Source: Psychrobacter phenylpyruvicus DSM 7000 = NBRC 102152
GTDB lineage: Bacteria; Pseudomonadota; Gammaproteobacteria; Pseudomonadales; Moraxellaceae
Direction: 5' to 3'
Assembly (NCBI RefSeq): GCF_000685805.1
Contig: NZ_JMKP01000025.1
Coordinates: forward strand, 1 to 40,437
Length of the DNA stretch: 40,437 bases
Shown here: positions 35,299 through 40,437 of the stretch, one piece after another
How positions within the stretch are numbered: the stretch's first letter is position 1
How the letters are laid out: every line of letters begins with the position of its first letter
Notes under the pieces: model-generated
The model's database searches: none
Told to the model about the DNA's origin: nothing
The model's input: only the letters and a program-made list of their open reading frames with translations
Program-made: the position numbers and the translations under genes

Positions 35299-35757
35299 AT
35301 GTTAAAGTTAATGTTAGCTAATTTAATTAGCTTAGGAATGTTTCTTCTAAGCTTCGGGATACAGTCATCTGGAGGTCTCTATACTCATTCATATATCATT
35401 GATAATGATATATATAGTTTATCCGACTTACAAGGCGCAGGCGGTAACGATTTCGTATTGCTGATAATAGGAAGTGGAGCTTTATTTTTACTTCTAACGT
35501 TTATTAACGCCCTTTATATTCTCAAGCCAGTAATTAAAAGCATACTTTCTTTGATTGCTATCATTATATCATTATGGTTTTTTGGGCTTATGGAGACAGC
35601 TAGCTTCATAAATATTAGCTATGCCACTATTTTATTCGGCGATAATATTATATTTTCTATATGGCTCTCACTCTTTATTTTGCTTAATATTTTAGTATTT
35701 TCTAACATTTTAATTTCAATAAAAAATAAATTATCCAAATCTAGAGTTTTGAACTAA
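35299..35757 (+). CDS. Four-helix membrane protein, candidate immunity protein
   Basis: A 152-residue protein with hydrophobic helices at about 4-22, 50-72, 76-98 and 112-140, a polar loop between the first two, and a basic C-terminal end. Its start is 12 bp after the truncated effector-like fragment. Size, topology and position suit an inner-membrane immunity protein against a periplasm- or membrane-acting toxin; no family was recognised. Strong A/T codon bias is unlike the flanking core genes. Confidence 0.5.
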   Translation: MLKLMLANLISLGMFLLSFGIQSSGGLYTHSYIIDNDIYSLSDLQGAGGNDFVLLIIGSGALFLLLTFINALYILKPVIKSILSLIAIIISLWFFGLMETASFINISYATILFGDNIIFSIWLSLFILLNILVFSNILISIKNKLSKSRVLN

Positions 35758-35889
35758 TTCAAAAGAATTGAGGTTAACGGTTTTTTTAGCGATGCTTATT
35801 ATCCACCGATTGATTTTTATGAGCGAGTAGTAGTCAATAAAACCGATGTGAAAGGTCTGTTATGGAAAAGCCGACTGGAGATTGACTAG
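35758..35889 (+). pseudogene. Orphan C-terminal fragment (start-less, about 43 codons)
   Basis: In frame directly after the TAA of the membrane protein there is open protein-like sequence with no start codon: RIEVNGFFSDAYYPPIDFYE followed by RVVVNKTDVKGLLWKSRLEID and stop TAG (35887-35889). Aromatic-rich and well composed, it looks like the last 40 residues of a larger secreted or effector protein. The stop touches the ATG of the following lipoprotein gene, the arrangement expected between a toxin and its immunity gene. Confidence 0.55.
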
Positions 35890-36470
35890 ATGAAGCTTAT
35901 GAAATCATGTATTGCAATAGTAACTATTGCCTTGACCCAAATTGGCTGTCAACAGAAGGTGGAATACATGACACCTGAGATTACAGGACAAGTTATTGAT
36001 AGGCAAACTGAACAGCTTATTGAAAATATAAAAATATTTTTATCTTCAAATAGTTATGATATATCAGATAAAGATGGTCACTTTTTAATCCCAGCGATAG
36101 AGTATAGATATAATATATCGGTACCGAAGAGATATGTATATGAAATCTATAATGGATCTTCTTTATTGTTTATGAGTTCCAATTATATCGAAAAGGCTTA
36201 TACCTTAGGCGAAATTCCTAGTATAAATTTGACGGGGAATCTTGAAACTTATGACGAAATATTAAGACTTATGTCAATTTGGGTAAGGTTTATTTAACTC
36301 CAATTGATCCGAATCAAACAGAGTCTCAAGAAGAGTACATAGAAGGACCCATCAAATACTGCCTACCTAATCAATCTCAAAAAGAAGTAGATTGCATTCC
36401 TTTGCCAAAAAACATGACTTACCTTACTAATAGTCTTTACTCAAGACCAGCTTGTTTATTTAACTTATGA
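35890..36470 (+). pseudogene. Frameshifted putative immunity lipoprotein
   Basis: The first frame (35890-36297, 135 aa) begins with a signal peptide (MKLMKSCIAIVTIALTQIGC). It has a carboxypeptidase-regulatory-like stretch (ITGQVIDRQTEQLIENIKIF ... DKDGHFLIP), then loses sense at DEILRLMSIW. The -1 frame is open from about 36255 and continues sensibly as KTYVNLGKVYLTPIDPNQTE to 36470. A one-base loss near 36255-36263 would explain this; the joined protein would be about 193 aa. Sequencing error is possible. The last codons overlap the frdD stop by 6 bp from the opposite strand. Confidence 0.6.
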
Positions 36471-36812
36471 AAATCCCACAAACAAGGTCACTAAGAAGGC
36501 AGCAACCGCCAAGGTATATAATAAGTAGCGTGTACCATTGCCAACAGGGTAGTGCATATCATGCAAGATATAATACAGTCTATGTGCCCCATGCCACATA
36601 AATAAAAACACCAATACTGAGAATAATATCAAGAAGACCCAATGACTGATCCAGCCATGAGCGTTTTCATAAAAACTACTTGGGTCACCCAGTACACCAA
36701 AGGGTAATAAAATACAGATAACAACGATCATAGGGGCGAGAGCCAGCGCTGCTGCTGTACCACCGCCTGAAAATATTCCCCAAAAGATTGGTTTTAAGTG
36801 TTTGTTACTCAT
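36465..36812 (-). CDS. frdD: Fumarate reductase membrane subunit D
   Basis: A 115-residue three-helix anchor (helices about 15-40, 55-78, 92-114), matching FrdD. With FrdC it binds quinol and holds FrdAB at the inner membrane. The motif HGAHRLYYILHDMHYP (74-89) is typical. It is the last gene of frdABCD and has no terminator of its own; the end overlaps the opposite-strand lipoprotein frame. Confidence 0.92.
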   Translation of the reverse strand: MSNKHLKPIFWGIFSGGGTAAALALAPMIVVICILLPFGVLGDPSSFYENAHGWISHWVFLILFSVLVFLFMWHGAHRLYYILHDMHYPVGNGTRYLLYTLAVAAFLVTLFVGFS

Positions 36813-36851
36813 GATGCTCTCCTTTATATATAGATGGGTGATTTCACTCAG

Positions 36852-37244
36852 TTACATCAATGCCTTGATGACGAAGAACACAATAAGCGCCACTACTGCA
36901 AAGGCAACCCAACTGCCAGCGATCATCTTTTTATCTTCGACAAACTTCTCACCGACTTGAATGGGCATAGCTTTTGGCATGGCTTTAAACCATTCCACAC
37001 TATTAAATATTGCCGCAATAATCGCAACTATATTGAGAACGACCACAATAGGATTGCGCTGAAAGCTAACCCAAGTCGCCCAGGCTTCAGGAGAGCTGGC
37101 AAGGGCTGCAATACACCAAAAAAAGTTAAGCGCAGCGAGCATAACGGGAATACAAGTCAACTCACGCAGCATGTATTTTTTGTAAAAAGGAGTTTGTAGA
37201 TACCAGTTGTCAGACTGTTTTGCGACATACGGTTTTCTAGCCAT
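36852..37244 (-). CDS. frdC: Fumarate reductase membrane subunit C
   Basis: A 130-residue three-helix anchor. The conserved start YYLQ/TPFYKKYMLRELT and E28 near the quinol site fit FrdC. SVEWFKAMPKAMPI (82-95) is the family signature after the second helix. It starts 2 bp past the frdB stop, and frdD follows after 39 bp. Confidence 0.93.
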   Translation of the reverse strand: MARKPYVAKQSDNWYLQTPFYKKYMLRELTCIPVMLAALNFFWCIAALASSPEAWATWVSFQRNPIVVVLNIVAIIAAIFNSVEWFKAMPKAMPIQVGEKFVEDKKMIAGSWVAFAVVALIVFFVIKALM

Positions 37245-37246
37245 GA

Positions 37247-38104
37247 CTAAGACTCCTCTTGTTGTTTTTTATTACCACTGATTAAGTCCATAGCCCAATA
37301 ACCTACGCCTTGTGCTTTGGCTTGCTGGATGGCACCTGCCGGGTCAACCTGTTTTGGACACACATCAGAGCAGTAACCAACGAAAGTACACGGCCAGATG
37401 CCGTTTTCTTCATTGAGCATTTTAAAGCGAATTTTTGCCCCATCATCCCGGCTATCAAGATTGTAACGGTGGGCTAATGCTGAGGCGGCAGGCCCTAAGA
37501 AATCAGCATTAAGTCCGACTTGAGGGCAGGCTTGATAGCAGAGCATACAGTTAATACACATGGTGTATTGCTTGTATTTGGCCAATTGTTTTGGTGTTTG
37601 AATGTTTTCTTTATCACTCAAAGCACGTGGGTTTTTACTGATGATATAAGGGCTAACAGACTCCAGTTTTTTGATAAATGGCTCAGTATCTACTACTAAG
37701 TCCTTTTCAATCGGGAAGTTATCCATAGCCCCTATGATAATATCTCCAAGTCCCTCAGATTGAGCCTTGTCAGCCGGTGCTTTATTAACGTAGTCACGCA
37801 CGAAAGTGGAGCAGGCAAGCTTAGGTTCGCCATTGATAACCATACCACACGAGCCACACACCTCCATTCGGCATGACCACCGGTAAGCAAGCTCTGGGCG
37901 TAAATTGTCTTTAATAACCCCTAACGCATCAAGAATAGACATATCGTAAGTCCATTCAATTTCAAATGTTTCTGGCCAAGGCTTATCATCCTCATCAGGA
38001 CGGTAACGCATGACTGTAATTTTGACAATATTATTTGCTAAGGAGTCAGAGTTACTTTTTTGGTTAATATGTTGGCTACTATTTAATGTAGATTGGCTAT
38101 TCAT
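37247..38104 (-). CDS. frdB: Fumarate reductase iron-sulfur subunit B
   Basis: 285 residues with three clusters: [2Fe-2S] from C78, C83, C86 and C98 ([10 protein letters not shown] ... LAC), [4Fe-4S] from [12 protein letters not shown] (183-194) and [3Fe-4S] from C239, C245 and C249. The 25-residue polar N-terminal extension is unusual. The start is ATG 38104, since GGAGGAG lies upstream and the frdA stop ends one base before it; an earlier in-frame start would overlap frdA by 35 bp. It passes electrons from quinol to FrdA. Confidence 0.96.
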   Translation of the reverse strand: MNSQSTLNSSQHINQKSNSDSLANNIVKITVMRYRPDEDDKPWPETFEIEWTYDMSILDALGVIKDNLRPELAYRWSCRMEVCGSCGMVINGEPKLACSTFVRDYVNKAPADKAQSEGLGDIIIGAMDNFPIEKDLVVDTEPFIKKLESVSPYIISKNPRALSDKENIQTPKQLAKYKQYTMCINCMLCYQACPQVGLNADFLGPAASALAHRYNLDSRDDGAKIRFKMLNEENGIWPCTFVGYCSDVCPKQVDPAGAIQQAKAQGVGYWAMDLISGNKKQQEES

Positions 38105-38105
38105 A

Positions 38106-39902
38106 TTACTTTTCTCCTCCAGCTTCTCCTGCAGCACCATAAGCCCGCGTGGCTGGTTGTGATTTAGTAATTAACACATCGCTATATTTAATTTCCGGCT
38201 CAGCGTCTGGTTGATAAAAAGCAAGAGTGTGTTTCAGATAATGCTCGTCGTCACGCTCTGGATAATCAAGGCGCTGATGTGAGCCACGTGACTCTTTACG
38301 GGCGCTGGCGCTATAAATCATGCTTTCTGCCACATCTAATAGATAACCTAGCTCAATAGTTGTCAGCCAGTCAGTATTAAAGGTCGAGCTATGGTCTGTG
38401 ACTTTTACATTTTTATAGCGTTCTTTAAGTTTTTTGATACCGGCAATGGCAATTTCTGAATTTTCAGCGCTGCGATAGATCCCAACGTTTTCTTCCATCA
38501 TCCTGCCGAGTTCGTTACGGATATCGGCAGGTTTTTCGGTACCATTAGTTCGATTTAATAGCTCTGCATAGGGTTTAAAAGCTTGCTTAGCCAACTGTTC
38601 AAAATCTGATGCAGAAACAGAGTTTTGATTGGTCTGGGCATGGAGCAAAGCGTTTTCACCAGCTACTTTGCCGAACACGCACAGCTCTGTTAAAGAGTTT
38701 GAACCTAGACGGTTTGCACCATGCAAGCCCACAGAGGCACATTCGCCGACAGCAAATAAGCCGGGAATGCGTGTCTGACAATGACGGTCGGTTTCAATAC
38801 CGCCCATAGTGTAGTGCACCGTTGCTCGGACAGGAATTGGCTCGTATACGGGGTCTACACCAACGAACTTCTTGGCAAGTGATCTAATAAAAGGCAGGCG
38901 CTCATTAATATAGTCCTCACCTAGGTGGTGCAAGTCGAGATGGACGGCTGGCCCACGTGGTGTATCGATAGTACGACCTGCTTTCCATTCATGATAGAAA
39001 GCTTGTGATAAGCGGTCGCGTGGGCCAAGCTCCATGTACTTGTTTTTGGGTTCGCCAACAGGTGTTTCAGGCCCCAAGCCATAATCTTGTAGATAGCGAT
39101 AGCCGTCTTTGTTGACTAAGATACCTCCCTCACCGCGGCAACCTTCTGTCATTAAGATTCCAGAACCCGGTAATCCGGTAGGGTGGTATTGCAAAAATTC
39201 CATATCACGCAGAGGCACACCATGACGATAGGCCAACGCCATACCGTCGCCAGTCACAATACCGCCATTGGTATTAAAGGTATAGATTCGGCCTGCACCG
39301 CCCGTAGCGATAATCACACTTTTGGCTTGTACCGCCACTGTTTTACCATTTAATAAGTCGTAGCACAGCACACCTTCTAGCTCTTTTTGTTGCACTTGTT
39401 GACTGCTAGAACTCATTATCAAATCTAAGGCAAAGTGTTCATCCAGACGCTTAATATTGGGATACTGCATAGAGGTCTGAAACAAGGTGTGTAGAATATG
39501 AAAGCCGGTCTTATCTGACGCAAACCAAGTACGCGGAATCTTCATGCCCCCAAAGCGGCGCACATTGGCTCGACCATTCGGCAAGCGGGACCAAGGGCAA
39601 CCCCAATGCTCAAGTTGAATCATTTCCTCAGTGGCGTGTTCAACAAAATACTCCACCACATCTTGTTCGCACAACCAATCACCACCTGACACCGTGTCAT
39701 TAAAGTGATTTTCCAAAGAATCATCATCACGAACGACTCCGGCAGCGCCTCCCTCAGCAGCAACAGTGTGGCTGCGCATTGGGTACACTTTTGAAATTAA
39801 CATCACCTCAGTATCTGGCGCACTACGGGCAATCTCTATGGCGGCTCGAAGTCCTGCGCCTCCAGCACCAATGATTGCCACATCTGTTTTGATTACTTGC
39901 AT
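38106..39902 (-). CDS. frdA: Fumarate reductase flavoprotein subunit A
   Basis: 598 residues. The FAD dinucleotide fold is [10 protein letters not shown] (12-21), and covalent FAD attaches to H45 in [10 protein letters not shown]. Substrate and proton-shuttle motifs are [18 protein letters not shown] and [13 protein letters not shown]. The residue pattern and the four-gene operon frdABCD match E. coli-type quinol:fumarate reductase rather than succinate dehydrogenase. An AAGGGG site lies upstream of the ATG. It lets fumarate act as terminal electron acceptor and may also run in reverse. Confidence 0.96.
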   Translation of the reverse strand: MQVIKTDVAIIGAGGAGLRAAIEIARSAPDTEVMLISKVYPMRSHTVAAEGGAAGVVRDDDSLENHFNDTVSGGDWLCEQDVVEYFVEHATEEMIQLEHWGCPWSRLPNGRANVRRFGGMKIPRTWFASDKTGFHILHTLFQTSMQYPNIKRLDEHFALDLIMSSSSQQVQQKELEGVLCYDLLNGKTVAVQAKSVIIATGGAGRIYTFNTNGGIVTGDGMALAYRHGVPLRDMEFLQYHPTGLPGSGILMTEGCRGEGGILVNKDGYRYLQDYGLGPETPVGEPKNKYMELGPRDRLSQAFYHEWKAGRTIDTPRGPAVHLDLHHLGEDYINERLPFIRSLAKKFVGVDPVYEPIPVRATVHYTMGGIETDRHCQTRIPGLFAVGECASVGLHGANRLGSNSLTELCVFGKVAGENALLHAQTNQNSVSASDFEQLAKQAFKPYAELLNRTNGTEKPADIRNELGRMMEENVGIYRSAENSEIAIAGIKKLKERYKNVKVTDHSSTFNTDWLTTIELGYLLDVAESMIYSASARKESRGSHQRLDYPERDDEHYLKHTLAFYQPDAEPEIKYSDVLITKSQPATRAYGAAGEAGGEK

Positions 39903-40224
39903 CTGGACCCCTTAGATATTTTGGTCGATTATGTCAGCTATCGTCATAACTTTGAGTTAGAAGAGAAGTTTTACGAAACATAACGTACAACGCGGTATTA
40001 ATAGTTATTCTAAGATTAATTTATGACAGGTTATCTTATATAGTTATTTTACCAAATCCATAGCCTTAATAGGGGATTGTTGATGGATTAATCCGCAATA
40101 TTAGTTTAATCCTCAATATAAACAATAATGATAAACCAGTAATCAATTCTCTCTCATCGCTACCATTTACTAATTCTTTATATAAATTATTGATACGAGA
40201 AGTTATGTATACTAAAAATAGTCC
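39903..40224. other. frdA upstream region
   Basis: A/T-rich. I searched by eye for an FNR box (TTGAT-N4-ATCAA) and saw none that is convincing. The frdA promoter must lie here but is not resolved. No gene is seen. Confidence 0.4.
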
Positions 40225-40252
40225 TTGACGTTCAGTCAAAAGGGTATACAAT
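40225..40252 (+). promoter_or_regulatory. Upstream promoter of a pair (rrn-like)
   Basis: -35 TTGACG (40225-40230), a 16-bp spacer, -10 TACAAT (40247-40252). It points right, 105 bp upstream of a second, stronger promoter. Confidence 0.65.
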
Positions 40253-40329
40253 ACGTCGTTCTGTTGAGGCAGGGAGCGATTTGAAAAGTTTGAAAAACAA
40301 ACAAACTTTAAACAAATCCAAAAAACTTC

Positions 40330-40357
40330 TTGACAAAGAGTGTAAACAGCGTATAAT
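40330..40357 (+). promoter_or_regulatory. Strong promoter, probably of an rRNA operon
   Basis: Perfect -35 TTGACA (40330-40335), a 16-bp spacer and perfect -10 TATAAT (40352-40357), followed by a GC-containing discriminator (ACGCACC) of the type that makes rRNA promoters stringent-sensitive. An A/T-rich tract just upstream (40290-40325) resembles an UP element. Tandem promoters of this strength are typical of rrn. Confidence 0.75.
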
Positions 40358-40363
40358 ACGCAC

Positions 40364-40437
40364 CTCATCGGGACAACGAGATTAGAAGCTTAGTTGGTTT
40401 TAAATCTAAGTTCTGATAATAGATTGAAATAAAAGCT
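40364..40437 (+). ncRNA. Probable leader of an rRNA operon (partial)
   Basis: From the predicted start near 40364 to the window end there is no open frame. The 16S gene would lie beyond the window. Assignment as an rRNA leader rests on the promoter pair only; a tRNA operon is the alternative. Confidence 0.45.

Noticed and set aside
36834..37199. A 121-aa plus-strand frame
   Set aside because: It is the antisense shadow of frdC, which has clear family motifs.
40066..40368. A 100-aa minus-strand frame near the right end
   Set aside because: It runs antisense through both strong promoters and lacks a ribosome binding site.

Overview
The window looks like a chromosomal segment of a Moraxellaceae gammaproteobacterium, most likely Psychrobacter. 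This is inferred from the style of the proteins and the moderate to low GC content; no database search was possible. Most genes are ordinary core genes with good ribosome binding sites and clear intrinsic terminators. One AT-rich accessory island (about 31.4-36.5 kb) interrupts them.

Layout, left to right. (1) 1-1.8 kb: a cold-shock gene with promoter and terminator, then a polytopic membrane protein related to the flippase half of MprF. (2) 1.8-5.3 kb, minus strand: a cytochrome c maturation operon, ccmA-B-C-D-E, without ccmF-I. (3) 5.5-7.5 kb: a YbjN-like protein and a class II-type histone deacetylase-family enzyme. (4) 7.5-10.1 kb, minus: an OmpR-type response regulator and a sensor kinase whose ATPase domain is split by an acidic low-complexity insert. 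(5) 10.8-16.0 kb: cytochrome b561; minC, minD and minE for division-site placement; a membrane protein with a voltage-sensor-like S4 segment; and a PlsC-type acyltransferase. (6) 16.8-23.7 kb: an OmpA-like lipoprotein, then a Fur-box-controlled iron cluster of imelysin, di-heme DUF1111 protein, second imelysin and DUF1513 propeller. The two CxxCH hemes of the DUF1111 protein would need the Ccm system. (7) 23.7-28.1 kb: a 14-bp tandem repeat array, a YgjP-like metallopeptidase, oxyR and ahpC divergently arranged around a palindrome-rich spacer, and a TelA-family gene. (8) 28.5-31.1 kb, minus: thrS-infC, with infC starting at AUU and a terminator-like hairpin in the thrS leader.

(9) 31.4-36.5 kb is the island. 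It holds a PAAR spike protein with a C-terminal extension and a HExxH metallopeptidase almost touching it. These are followed by a string of broken or orphan pieces: a decayed IS transposase, a small lipoprotein, an IS3-type remnant, an intact IS1595/IS1016-type element, a start-less effector-like fragment, a four-helix membrane protein, a second start-less fragment of about 43 codons, and a frameshifted lipoprotein. I read it as a type VI secretion cargo locus in which C-terminal toxin tips and immunity genes have accumulated and decayed. No VgrG or structural T6SS gene lies in the window.

(10) 36.5-39.9 kb, minus: frdABCD, fumarate reductase, converging on and overlapping the island's last reading frame. 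(11) 39.9-40.4 kb: two consecutive strong sigma70 promoters pointing out of the window, probably the start of an rRNA operon.
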